DNA of 64,000 nt from Pseudofrankia saprophytica (GTDB lineage Bacteria; Actinomycetota; Actinomycetes; Frankiales; Frankiaceae). The notes under the pieces were generated by a model. It had not been told where the DNA came from and did no database searches. It saw only the letters and a list, made by a program, of their open reading frames with translations. The stretch is taken from assembly GCF_000235425.2 (NCBI RefSeq), contig NZ_KI912266.1, positions 3,787,671 through 3,851,670 on the forward strand, read 5' to 3'. Shown here piece by piece: positions 42,383 through 51,010 of this stretch. The position numbers and the translations under genes are program-made. Position 1 is the first letter of the stretch; every line of letters begins with the position of its first letter.

Positions 42383-44047
42383 GTGAGCGACGTGGATGCG
42401 GTGGCGGCCCGGGATCTTCCGCGGGAGAGTGCCGGAGCCGAGCCGTATGACGCCGTCGTGGTGGGCGCGGGTTTCTCGGGGTTGTACCTGCTCCACAAGC
42501 TGCGCGAGCTCGGGCTTCGGGTCCGGGTGCTCGAGGCGGCGGACGAGGTCGGCGGGACCTGGCTGTTCAACCGCTACCCGGGCGCGCGCTGCGACATCGA
42601 GAGCATCGAGTACTCCTACAGCTTCTCGCCCGAGATCGAGCAGGAGTGGACCTGGACGGAGCTGTTACCTGGTCAGCAGGAGATCGAGGCCTATCTGAAC
42701 TTCGTGGCCGACCGGCTCGACCTGCGCCGCGACATCCAGTTCGAGACGCGGGTCGCCGCGATGACGTTCGACGAGGACGACGCGTCGTGGCTGGTGGAGA
42801 CGGCGGCCGGCGAGCGGTTCGTCGCCCCGTTCGTGGTCGCCGCGACCGGCATCCTCTCCGCGCCGCTCGACCCGGGCATCCCCGGGCTGGACACCTTCGC
42901 CGGCACCACGCTGTTCAGCAACCGGTACCCGCGAGAGGGGTTCGACCTCGCCGGCAGGCGGGTGGCGATCATCGGCACCGGGTCGACCGGCGTGCAGGCG
43001 GTACCGGTCGTCGCCGAGCAGGCCGACCACCTCTACGTGTTCCAGCGGTCGGCCGCCTACACGCTGCCCTCGCCGGCGCGCTCCTACGAGCCGGGTGAGC
43101 TGGCGGGGTTGAAGGCGAGATACGACGAGATCCGGGCCGCGCAGCTGACCGCGCACGTGGGAGCGGCCCGGCTGAGCGCCTTCTCGGTGCTCGTCAACAT
43201 GCGCGAGTTCCCGTCGCTGCTGGCCGCGTCGCGCGAGGAACAGCTGCGGGCGATCGAGGAGCGCGGCGTCACCGGCGCGCTGTACTGGAGCGACGTCATG
43301 TTCGACCCCGAGGCGGGGAAGCTGGCGACGGCTCTGTACGGCGAGGCGGTCGCGCGCATCGTCCGGGATCCGGAGACCGCGGCGTCGCTGACGCCGACCT
43401 ACCCGTTCGGCTGCAAGCGGCCGATCATCGACCAGGGCTACTACGAGACGTTCAACCGCGAGAACGTGACGCTGGTCGACCTGCGCAAGGGCGCGATCCA
43501 GGAGATCACTCCCTCCGGGATCCGCACCGAACAGGGCCTTTACGAGGTGGACGTCATCCTGTTCGCCACCGGATTCGACGCCCTCACCGGCGCGCTCACC
43601 CGCATCGACGTCCGCGGGCGGGGCGGCGCGCTGCTCCGCGATTTCTGGAGGACGGAAGGCCCGTTCTCCTACCTCGGCCTGCAGGTGGCCGGATTCCCGA
43701 ACCTGTTCCTGATCCAGGGGCCGGGCAGCCCGTCGGCCGCCTCGAACTTCGTCGCCGCGATGGAGCACCACGTCGAGTGGATCGCCGACGCCATCTCGGC
43801 CGTGCGGGCGGGCGGCTACCGGACGATGGAGGCACTTCCCTCGGCACAGACCGAGTGGATCGACGGCATCACCTCCCTGGTGGCCGGCAGCGTGGTCGTC
43901 CACCCGGACTGCAACTCCTGGTACAACGGCGCCAACGTGCCGGGCAAGAAGCGGATGTACACGACCTACCCCCTCGGGCTGCCCGAGTACCGGCGCCGCC
44001 TCGGCGAGATCGCCGCCGACGGCTACGCCGGCTTCAAGCTGTCCTAG
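42383..44047 (+). CDS. Flavin monooxygenase, Baeyer-Villiger type
   Basis: A 554-residue FAD/NADPH enzyme. The FAD motif is VVVGAGFSGLYLLHKLRE (residues 25-42), followed by GGTWLFNRYPGARCDIES, characteristic of class I BVMOs, and the NADPH motif IIGTGSTGVQ (197-205). The fingerprint FxGxxxHxxxW is altered to FAGTTLFSNRYP (172-183), with Phe for His and Tyr for Trp. GTG 42383 has AGGGGCG upstream; the longer frame to 42254 is noncoding. It is followed by a zinc alcohol dehydrogenase 73 bp downstream, which could supply its ketone. Substrate unknown. Confidence 0.92.
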   Translation: MSDVDAVAARDLPRESAGAEPYDAVVVGAGFSGLYLLHKLRELGLRVRVLEAADEVGGTWLFNRYPGARCDIESIEYSYSFSPEIEQEWTWTELLPGQQEIEAYLNFVADRLDLRRDIQFETRVAAMTFDEDDASWLVETAAGERFVAPFVVAATGILSAPLDPGIPGLDTFAGTTLFSNRYPREGFDLAGRRVAIIGTGSTGVQAVPVVAEQADHLYVFQRSAAYTLPSPARSYEPGELAGLKARYDEIRAAQLTAHVGAARLSAFSVLVNMREFPSLLAASREEQLRAIEERGVTGALYWSDVMFDPEAGKLATALYGEAVARIVRDPETAASLTPTYPFGCKRPIIDQGYYETFNRENVTLVDLRKGAIQEITPSGIRTEQGLYEVDVILFATGFDALTGALTRIDVRGRGGALLRDFWRTEGPFSYLGLQVAGFPNLFLIQGPGSPSAASNFVAAMEHHVEWIADAISAVRAGGYRTMEALPSAQTEWIDGITSLVAGSVVVHPDCNSWYNGANVPGKKRMYTTYPLGLPEYRRRLGEIAADGYAGFKLS

Positions 44048-44120
44048 GGACAGGCACACCTAGTCGTAATCAGGCGACCGCCCGGCGATGGCTGGGCGGT
44101 CGGGGCACAGTGGAGGTCTC

Positions 44121-45101
44121 ATGCGCGCGGCCGTCGTCGCTTCCGGTGGGCAGTACGAGATCGCCGAGGTGGCCGACCCGTCGCCCGGCCCCGGCGAGTT
44201 ACTGGTGCGGGTCACGGCCTGCGGGTTCTGCGGCTCGGACCTCAAGGCGCGCGCCGCCATGCCCGTGGGCACGATCATGGGGCACGAGTTCGGTGGAGAG
44301 GTCGTCGGGCTCGGGCCGGACACGGAGGGCTGGCTGGCGGGGACCCAGGTGGCGGTGCTGCCGGCGCTGTCGTGCGGGCAGTGCGAGTGGTGCGCCTCGG
44401 GCCATGTGATCCACTGCGCGAAGGTGCGGCTGGTCGGGCTCGGCGGCACCGGTGGCGGGTTCGCCGAGCTGGCAGTGGTGACCGCGGCGGCGGCGTTCCC
44501 GCTGACCCCGCGGATCGACCCGGTGCACAGCGCGCTGGTGGAGCCGTTCGCGGTGGGTCTGCACACCGCGCGGACCGGGCGCATCGAGGCGGGCGACGAC
44601 GTGCTCGTCGTCGGCGCCGGCACGGTCGGCCTGACCACCATCGCCTGGGCCCGGGCGCGTGGGGCCCGCCGGATCACCGCCGTCGACCCGGCTGCCTCGC
44701 GGCGGTCGGCAGCGGAGTCGTTCGGGGCCACCGACGTCCTCACCACCGTCGAGGAGACCCAGGCCAGCGGCTACGACGTCGTGGCCGAGTGCGCGGGCAA
44801 AGCCGGGCTGCTCGACGCCTTCGTGACCGCGGTACGGCCGAGGGGCCGGATCGTCCTGGCGGGCGTGACCATCGACGCGACCTCGTTCCAGTCCTGGGCG
44901 GCGCTGATGAAGGAGGTGTCCATCGGCTTCGCCGTCTACTACACGCCCGAGGAGTTCCGGACGGTCATCGCGGCGTTCACCAGCGGCCTGATCGACCCGG
45001 CGCCGCTGCTCGCGAAGCGGGTCGAACTCGGCCAGGTGAACGAGGCGTTCGACGACCTCGCCCAGGTCGCCGCCAGCGGAAAGATCCTCGTCCAGCCCTG
45101 A
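44121..45101 (+). CDS. Zinc-dependent alcohol dehydrogenase (MDR)
   Basis: A 326-residue medium-chain dehydrogenase. Catalytic zinc ligands are in ACGFCGSD and IMGHEFGGE; the structural-zinc cysteines are in SCGQCEWCASGHVIHC. The NAD(P) motif is VVGAGTVGLTTIAWARARGA. ATG 44121 follows GGAGG. It should oxidise a secondary alcohol in line with the monooxygenase upstream. The catalytic GHE motif is kept, so activity is expected. Confidence 0.92.
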   Translation: MRAAVVASGGQYEIAEVADPSPGPGELLVRVTACGFCGSDLKARAAMPVGTIMGHEFGGEVVGLGPDTEGWLAGTQVAVLPALSCGQCEWCASGHVIHCAKVRLVGLGGTGGGFAELAVVTAAAAFPLTPRIDPVHSALVEPFAVGLHTARTGRIEAGDDVLVVGAGTVGLTTIAWARARGARRITAVDPAASRRSAAESFGATDVLTTVEETQASGYDVVAECAGKAGLLDAFVTAVRPRGRIVLAGVTIDATSFQSWAALMKEVSIGFAVYYTPEEFRTVIAAFTSGLIDPAPLLAKRVELGQVNEAFDDLAQVAASGKILVQP

Positions 45102-45160
45102 ATCAGGCGCGCCTCACGCCTCGCGCCGCGCTCGGTTTCGGCGCGACGCGAGGCGGGGGC

Positions 45161-46447
45161 TCAGGAGCTGTCGCCGCACCACCGCGTCTCGGACGACCCG
45201 ACTTCGGGGACGATGTCGAACGAGGTCCCGGTGCCGTTGACGCGCATGAAGATCAGACAGTTGATCGTCTGCTTGGTCTTGGTGAAGTCCACCTTGCCCG
45301 CGAGCATTCCGTCGGCGTCGTAGTTCCGCAGCCCGCGCAGGGCGTTGATGAACGCCACCCTGGTCGGGCACCCGCCCGCGGCCTTCAGCCCCTGCACGAG
45401 AATGTCGGCGGCGATATAGGTCCCGTATGCCACGTCCTGGGAAGGCGTCCGGAGCTCGGGCGCGTACTTGGCGGCGGCGGCCATGTAGGTCCGCTGTGCG
45501 GGAAGATTCGCCTCGAACGGCATCAGGGTCGAAAAACTCGTGAGGCCGGCCACCGAGGCACCGTACTTCTGGAGCGTCTCGGCGCTGTAGCCGGTGATGC
45601 CGATGATCGCCTTGAAGTGGATACCCGCGGCCTTGGCCGCGGCGACGATCGCGGGAATGTCGGCGGGGCCGAGGTCCAGCACCAGGACGTCCGCGCTCGT
45701 CTCACGGAGCCGGTCGACGAACTGCGCGGGAGTCATCAGCGCCGCGTTGTACGCGACCGTTGTCGCCGGGATCTGGGCCGTGCCGAGGCTCTGCTCCAGG
45801 GGAGAGGTGAACCCCTGGTCGGCGGGTGCGTCCGTCCTGACGATGACGGCCCGATTCCCGCCCTGCGCGCGGGCATATCGTCCGAGGACGTCCGAGACCG
45901 GCCCACCGGTGACAAGAGACGGATAGGAAAACATGTTCGTATATGCCGGATCGGCCCAGACGTTCTCGATGGGCAGCCCCACGGCGGGAATCTGGTGGGA
46001 CCGGAGGTAGTCGGCGCCGCCGTCGCCGTTCAACGACGCCTCGAAGAGCGCGAAGACCTTGCTGGACTCGACGAGGCTCCGTACGGCGTTGTCGTTGCCC
46101 ACCGTGTTGGCATCGTCGCTTTGCCAGTCGTAGACGATCTTTCGCCCATTGATGCCACCGGCGGCGTTCGCCACGCCCAGACGGGCGTCGACGCCGCTGC
46201 GGGCGGCCTGAAGTGCGGCTCCGATGGTCCCGCCATCCGGGTAGACCAGGCCGATCCGGATCTCGTGCGCAGAGACGCCCGGTGAGTCGCAGGCCGCTGA
46301 GGGCGTCGAGGATGGTGCGGCGCCAGAGCAGCCGGTGGCGGCCAGCGCGGCCAGGACGGCCGCCGAGATGGCGGTGAGTTTCGTGTATCGGCGTTGGTGC
46401 ACGTGGCTGCATAAGTATTGGGTGCCGCGGTGCAAGGGTGTCACCAA
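45161..46447 (-). CDS. Branched-chain-type solute-binding lipoprotein (paralogue of 977)
   Basis: A 428-residue type I solute-binding protein with a lipobox (LAATGC) and the mature start CDSPGVSAHEIRIGLVYPDGG. It parallels the protein at 977-2269 along its whole length: ARSGVDARLGVANA, GGINGRKIVYDWQSDDANT, NVWADPAYTNMF and YDADGMLAGKVDF. The TTG/GTG pair at 46447/46444 is preferred because AGGAGG lies 8-11 bases upstream; GTG 46402 lacks one. No permease genes nearby. Ligand unknown. Confidence 0.9.
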   Translation of the reverse strand: MVTPLHRGTQYLCSHVHQRRYTKLTAISAAVLAALAATGCSGAAPSSTPSAACDSPGVSAHEIRIGLVYPDGGTIGAALQAARSGVDARLGVANAAGGINGRKIVYDWQSDDANTVGNDNAVRSLVESSKVFALFEASLNGDGGADYLRSHQIPAVGLPIENVWADPAYTNMFSYPSLVTGGPVSDVLGRYARAQGGNRAVIVRTDAPADQGFTSPLEQSLGTAQIPATTVAYNAALMTPAQFVDRLRETSADVLVLDLGPADIPAIVAAAKAAGIHFKAIIGITGYSAETLQKYGASVAGLTSFSTLMPFEANLPAQRTYMAAAAKYAPELRTPSQDVAYGTYIAADILVQGLKAAGGCPTRVAFINALRGLRNYDADGMLAGKVDFTKTKQTINCLIFMRVNGTGTSFDIVPEVGSSETRWCGDSS

Positions 46448-46668
46448 GTGCCTGCCTCCTCGGGTTGTCGGGCCCAGCCCTCCGGTCAGGCGAAAACCGC
46501 GCCGTCACGGAGTTTGGATGTTGGCCGAGCCAGATGTTCGGGAAGATATCGCATCCGCGAGGAGGCGCCCACGCCGGTGATGTCGCGCTTGTTCTCGTGT
46601 TGATGACTGCCGATCGATTGACGGCGGTACGACATCACCCAGCGTGAATAGCGGCCGGCGCCAGATTT

Positions 46669-47736
46669 TTAGACCCGGGACAAAACCCGGTGCAGGCCCT
46701 GGCTGACCAGGTTGTCGTAGGGAAAGGTGTCGGGCATGAATCCCATGTCGACGATCAGCTTTCCCATCCGAACCATGATCACCGTGAATCGGAGCCCGGC
46801 GAACACCTCGAAGTAGTCGAGGTTGTCGGTGGAGCGCCCGGTGGCCGAACGCCAGAGCGCGGCGGTCTCCTCGCGCGACGGGAAGCCCGGTAGGCGGCGC
46901 AGGCCGAGGCCCGCCCCCGTGGTCAGCGTCTCGTCGGCGAAGATCCACCAGCCCAGATCGAGGAGCGGGTCGCCGACGGTCGCCATCTCCCAGTCGAGAA
47001 CCGCGGCGACCTCGAAGTCCTGATAAATGAGGTTGCTGAGCCGGGCGTCGCCCCAGCACAGCGCTGGCCCGCCGGCAGGCGCCGACGGCTGGTTACGCCT
47101 CAGCCAGGCGAGTGCGTCCCTGGCCAGCTCGAACGGCTTGTCCTCCTCGGCCCAGGCGAGAAATCGTTCGTAGCGATCGATCTCGGCGGCCAGCGGGTCG
47201 TCGGGCGTCGGGAGCAGACCCGAGGGAAGGCTCAGGTCGGCCAGCGGCGTCGTGTGGACACCCGCCAGGGCGCGCACACCGCTGACCCAGGCGCGATGCT
47301 GCTGCTCGGGTGTCGCCTCGGCCAGCCACCCGGTCGACGCGTACGGCGGGGTGTCGCTGGGGATCTGGCCTGCCACCCGGTCCATGATCCAGAATGGCGC
47401 GCCGAACCAGGCCGTGTCCGGCTCGAACCAGTGCATGCGAGCCATCGGGACGCTGGAGGCGGCGGCCAGGGCGCGCATCACGTGGAACTGCAACGCGAAC
47501 GTGTCGTCGGGGAACACCACGTAGCTCGTCGGCGCGATGCGGGCCACCAGGTGGTGCTGTTCGGGTCCGGCGGGGCCGGACCACGTCGCGTCGAAGAGGA
47601 CCGTCTCGTTGGACGCGCCGGTGCCCGCCGGGATGGTCGGGTTCCCGACCTCGACGTCCACCAGTCCGCGGACGTCGGTGAGCCAGGTGCGGAGGCTGCT
47701 GGCGGTCTTGGATGGGTCGCGTAACTGAAAATCCAT
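46669..47736 (-). CDS. APH-fold phosphotransferase
   Basis: A 355-residue aminoglycoside-phosphotransferase-fold protein of the type found with acyl-CoA dehydrogenases in actinobacteria (ACAD10-like). The catalytic loop is LCWGDARLSNLIY, with Trp in place of the usual His before GD, and the metal motif is AAVLDWEMATVGDPLLDLGWW. The upstream part has LVARIAPT and VMRALAAASSVPM. The physiological acceptor may be a hydroxyacyl compound; antibiotic resistance is not implied. ATG 47736 follows GAGGT. Confidence 0.9.
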   Translation of the reverse strand: MDFQLRDPSKTASSLRTWLTDVRGLVDVEVGNPTIPAGTGASNETVLFDATWSGPAGPEQHHLVARIAPTSYVVFPDDTFALQFHVMRALAAASSVPMARMHWFEPDTAWFGAPFWIMDRVAGQIPSDTPPYASTGWLAEATPEQQHRAWVSGVRALAGVHTTPLADLSLPSGLLPTPDDPLAAEIDRYERFLAWAEEDKPFELARDALAWLRRNQPSAPAGGPALCWGDARLSNLIYQDFEVAAVLDWEMATVGDPLLDLGWWIFADETLTTGAGLGLRRLPGFPSREETAALWRSATGRSTDNLDYFEVFAGLRFTVIMVRMGKLIVDMGFMPDTFPYDNLVSQGLHRVLSRV

Positions 47737-48083
47737 GAGCTGACCTCACATTGGCGCGGCCGGAATAACGCTGTATGCATCACTGGTGGGCGTCGCTCGC
47801 CCGGGGCAGGCACGGGAGATCCCGGAACGGGCCGGTACCGCCGCTGTGTTCGCGGGGCCCGCATGCGCCCGGGAGGGTCGGCGAATTCCGTGGGTAAAGC
47901 CTCGATTGGCCTGTGGCGAAAGCGACAGTATCAGTAGTCGATGCGCCATCAGCGGCCGGTGGGCCGCGAGAGCCTCGGACGTCTGGAGTTTGACGACGCG
48001 CGACGGGCACGTGCGCGGCCGGCGCCCGCCCGTCCGGCCTCCCGGCGAACCCGCGCGGGACGGGTCCCGTCGCGCCCCGGGGC
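47737..48083. other. 347-bp spacer, no gene seen
   Basis: Both flanking genes run leftwards. The region carries the promoter side of the phosphotransferase, with TAACGC at 47766 that is also found upstream of the next TetR gene (48891). No credible coding frame. Confidence 0.45.
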
Positions 48084-48872
48084 TCAGGCAGACGTGGAGC
48101 CCGATGCCCTCGCCAGGCGGCGCAGGATCGAGCGCCCGTCGCCCGAGAGCTCGAGGCGCTTGTCCACCCGCTCGTGCCATTCCCGCGGGCGGTGGGCGCC
48201 GAGGCCGTTCAGGCAGAACAGGGAAAGGTCGATCAGGTCGGGTGCTCGGACCCCGTACTCGTTGCCCGCCGTCATCGAGGTGAGGAACGACGTCCGCGTC
48301 GACACGAGGAAGTAGGTCGCCGGCTCGACGTCGAGGGCGGTCAGCGCGGCGTCGGCGGTGGCGGCCTCGATCAGCTCGCGGTACAGCGACGTCACCGGCG
48401 CCTGGGAACGGGCGATGAGGTCGGGTTCGGCCTGGCCGAGCTGGAGGCGCAGGTGGACGAGCCCGCGGTCGACGCCGGCCTTGTTGTGCATCGCGGGCAG
48501 GTGCGCCGCGGCGAGGATGGCGCCGGCCAGCCGTTCGAGCGGGTCGTCCAGATCGGCGATCGCGGCGCGGATGATCCGCGCGTAGGTGCGCATCGCCTCC
48601 TCGAACACGGCGAGAAGCAGGTCATCCTTGCTCGCGAAGTACTGGTAGAGCGTCCGCAGCGACTGCCCGGCCTCGTCGGCCACGTCCTGGACCGTCAGCG
48701 ACTCGCCGTTCGAACGCTCCAGCACCTTCGCCGCCGCCCGGATGAACCGGTCCCCGCGGTCGATCGAACGCTTCTGCGCGCCCTGCAGCGACCGTGTGAC
48801 GACCCGCCGATGCCAGTCCGCCTCGGTGTCGTCGCCGCTCCGGGCGCGCTCGCTCACAGCTTCCCCGCTCAT
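48084..48872 (-). CDS. TetR-family regulator
   Basis: A 262-residue TetR. HTH residues are about 42-90 (RFIRAAAKVLERSNGESLTV, QDVADEAGQSLRTLYQYFAS), followed by a long ligand domain. It has a charged 35-residue N-terminal extension. ATG 48872. It lies upstream of the APH-fold kinase on the same strand. TAAC/GTTA elements at 48891-48910 just before its start could be its site. Confidence 0.9.
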   Translation of the reverse strand: MSGEAVSERARSGDDTEADWHRRVVTRSLQGAQKRSIDRGDRFIRAAAKVLERSNGESLTVQDVADEAGQSLRTLYQYFASKDDLLLAVFEEAMRTYARIIRAAIADLDDPLERLAGAILAAAHLPAMHNKAGVDRGLVHLRLQLGQAEPDLIARSQAPVTSLYRELIEAATADAALTALDVEPATYFLVSTRTSFLTSMTAGNEYGVRAPDLIDLSLFCLNGLGAHRPREWHERVDKRLELSGDGRSILRRLARASGSTSA

Positions 48873-48956
48873 TGCATTCAGGCTACCGGATAACGCAAGT
48901 GACGCTGTTAGCCGGCGTCCGGATCTGGCCCGCGGGCGTCATCGACTCGCGACGAC

Positions 48957-49607
48957 TCAGGCCGAGGCGTCCGGGAGGGCGCCGCGGGGGTAGAGCGCCG
49001 AGGTCAGCAGTGCCGTCTCGGCGGCGCGCCACCGCCGTCGGTCGTTCTCGTCGTCGAAGTCGAGCCGTAGCGCGTGCTCCAGATGCGGCCGGAGCAGCAC
49101 CGGCGCGAACCCCAGCAGGGCCAACATCGCGGCCGTCACCCGGACGTCGGCCGACGGCCGGGCTATGCCGAGCGCCTCGCGCTGGCTCAACCCGGCCACC
49201 GAGGCCTCGACCGCCCGGGTGAACCATTCCAGGCCGTTCTCGGTGCCATCGAGCAACATCCGGCGCAGGTAGGCGCCGAGCAGCGGCGCCTCGATGGTCA
49301 TCCGCTCGAACCGAAGCTGGCGGCGGCGGTGCGCCTCAGCCGGACCCACCGTGGAGTCGGTATCCCGCGTCACCTCGCCGAGGACGTCGGCCACCCAGGC
49401 CGCGACCTCGTCGACGACGCCCTGCTTCGAGCCGAAGTGATGGAGGACGAGGCTGGGCGAGACGTCCGCCCGGCGGGCGATGGCACGCACCGTCGCCGCG
49501 TCGACGCCATCCTGCGCGATCAACGCGAAGGCCGCGTTGCGGATGCGCGCCTTGGCGGTGAGGTCGTCCGGCCGCACCGGTGTCCCATCCTCTGATCCGC
49601 GTTCCAC
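48957..49607 (-). CDS. TetR-family regulator of the 49848 operon
   Basis: A 216-residue TetR. The HTH is AKARIRNAAFALIAQDGV, ATVRAIARRADVSPSLVLHHF at residues 18-58, followed by a TetR ligand domain. GTG 49607 has GGAG about ten bases upstream. It is divergent from the DapB-like/PanC-like/SDR/ALDH operon, and a dyad (49734-49749) lies between. It is therefore the likely local regulator of that pathway. Confidence 0.9.
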   Translation of the reverse strand: MERGSEDGTPVRPDDLTAKARIRNAAFALIAQDGVDAATVRAIARRADVSPSLVLHHFGSKQGVVDEVAAWVADVLGEVTRDTDSTVGPAEAHRRRQLRFERMTIEAPLLGAYLRRMLLDGTENGLEWFTRAVEASVAGLSQREALGIARPSADVRVTAAMLALLGFAPVLLRPHLEHALRLDFDDENDRRRWRAAETALLTSALYPRGALPDASA

Positions 49608-49733
49608 TGGCCGCCGCTCCTCTCTCCTGCGCTTCCGTCTACCGCGCTTCCGCGCTGCCTACTGCGCTTCCGCCCTGCTGCTCCGCTACCTCTTCGTTCC
49701 GTCTCCCTTCCGAACTTCCGCGACTGTACAGAT

Positions 49734-49749
49734 GTTCAGCTTCCTGAAC
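49734..49749. promoter_or_regulatory. Candidate TetR operator GTTCAG-N4-CTGAAC
   Basis: A perfect 6-bp dyad (49734-49739 with 49744-49749) between the divergent TetR gene and the operon at 49848. Three GCGCTTCCG repeats lie on the TetR side (49630-49674). Confidence 0.5.
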
Positions 49750-49847
49750 GCCGATTGACCAGCCGGAGACGCCTGATGACGATTGGCCGGCCGCGCCCCG
49801 CCGGATGGACGTGACACCAGACGGACGTGACGAAGGGGAGGAGCGAG

Positions 49848-50939
49848 ATGGGCATTCGGGTTGTCGTCTGCTACACGGGGGGCGTCGGGTCGCAGGCGAT
49901 CAGGCTGCTGGCCGGTGAGCCCGGCCTGGAACTCGTCGGCGTCCTCGTCCACCACGAGGAGAAGGAAGGGCGCGACGTCGGCGAGCTGGTCGGGATCGGG
50001 CCGGTCGGGCTGGCGGCGACCCGGGACGTCGACGCGCTGGTCGCGCTGCGCGCGGACTGCGTGCTCTGGCACTCGCTGACCTGGGAGCCGGAGGTCATCG
50101 CGCGGTTCCTGGCCGCCGGGACCAACGTCTACTCGAGCATGGGTGGCTGGTGGCCGCCCTTCATCCCCGCCGAGCGCGAGATCCTCGACCGGGCGTGCGC
50201 CGAGGGCGGCTCGTCGTTCCTCGCCGGCGGCAACATCCCAGGGCTGGTCAGCGACGTGCTGCCGCTGTTCGTCTCCGGCTACACCGGCCAGGTCGAGAAG
50301 ATCCGCTGCTGGCAGAGCGACTACGTGCCGCACTACCCGGGCGCCCAGCAGCTCCAGGGGGCGCTGGGCATGGGCCTGCCTGTTCCGGAGGACCAGTCGC
50401 CCACCGAGGCGGACCAGGGCTGGATCTGGGGGATCCGCCAGTCGGCGGAGATCGTCGCCGCGGGTCTCGGATTCGAGCTGACCGACGTGCGGGTGACCAG
50501 GAAGGAGTACGCGGCGGCACTCGAGGACGCCGTGCTGCACCCCAGCGGGCTGGAGGTGAAGAAGGGCACGATCGCCGGCGCCCGCTGGACGTTCACCGCG
50601 TACACCGGCGCGGACGGCGACGTGCCGTTCTACGAGGTCGTCAACGAGCAGACGGTCGGCCTGGGCCTGGCGCCCGGTTGGCGGGTGAGCGAGGACGAGC
50701 CCAACTGGAAGGTCGAGATCAGCGGGGTCCCGACCATCACCTGCGTGTTCGACCTGGCCTTCGACCCGGACCTGGAGCCGGTCTCGGCACTCAACGCCGC
50801 CCGCGCCGTCAACGTCATCCCGATCCTCGTCGCCGCCGAGCCGGGGACGAAGACCGTCCTCGACGTGCCGGCGCCGCGCGCCGTCACCCTCGCGCACCGC
50901 GCCACGTCGGTGGCGAAGCCGGCGGCGACGCGCCCGTGA
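49848..50939 (+). CDS. DapB-like/diaminopentanoate-dehydrogenase-like oxidoreductase
   Basis: A 363-residue NAD(P)-dependent dehydrogenase. The Rossmann start IRVVVCYTGGVGSQAIRLLA and ELVGVLVHHEEKEGRDVGEL match the dihydrodipicolinate-reductase-like amine dehydrogenase family (2,4-diaminopentanoate dehydrogenase type). Further on are VLWHSLTWEPE, NVYSSMGGWWPP and GGNIPGLVSDVLPL. Such enzymes interconvert amines and ketones or reduce related acids; the substrate here is unknown. ATG 49848 follows GGGGAGGAG. It is the first gene of an operon with PanC-like, SDR and ALDH genes. Confidence 0.85.
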   Translation: MGIRVVVCYTGGVGSQAIRLLAGEPGLELVGVLVHHEEKEGRDVGELVGIGPVGLAATRDVDALVALRADCVLWHSLTWEPEVIARFLAAGTNVYSSMGGWWPPFIPAEREILDRACAEGGSSFLAGGNIPGLVSDVLPLFVSGYTGQVEKIRCWQSDYVPHYPGAQQLQGALGMGLPVPEDQSPTEADQGWIWGIRQSAEIVAAGLGFELTDVRVTRKEYAAALEDAVLHPSGLEVKKGTIAGARWTFTAYTGADGDVPFYEVVNEQTVGLGLAPGWRVSEDEPNWKVEISGVPTITCVFDLAFDPDLEPVSALNAARAVNVIPILVAAEPGTKTVLDVPAPRAVTLAHRATSVAKPAATRP

Positions 50940-51010
50940 GCGCGGCGACAGGCATGACAGGCACGGCGAGCGCGACGGGCTCCGCGAGCGCGACAGGCCG
51001 TGCGGCATGA
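50936..51010 (+). CDS. Possible 24-codon coupling ORF
   Basis: GTG 50936 overlaps the stop of the dehydrogenase (GTGA) and its TGA at 51008 overlaps the ATG of the PanC-like gene (ATGA). It encodes a Ser/Ala/Thr/Gly-only peptide (TASATGSASATG) closely similar to the first residues of the PanC-like protein in another frame. It may serve only to carry ribosomes across the gap. Confidence 0.25.
   Translation: MSAATGMTGTASATGSASATGRAA

Noticed and set aside
46669-47736. Aminoglycoside resistance gene
   Set aside because: The APH fold is present, but the sequence belongs to the acyl-CoA-dehydrogenase-associated type; resistance cannot be inferred.
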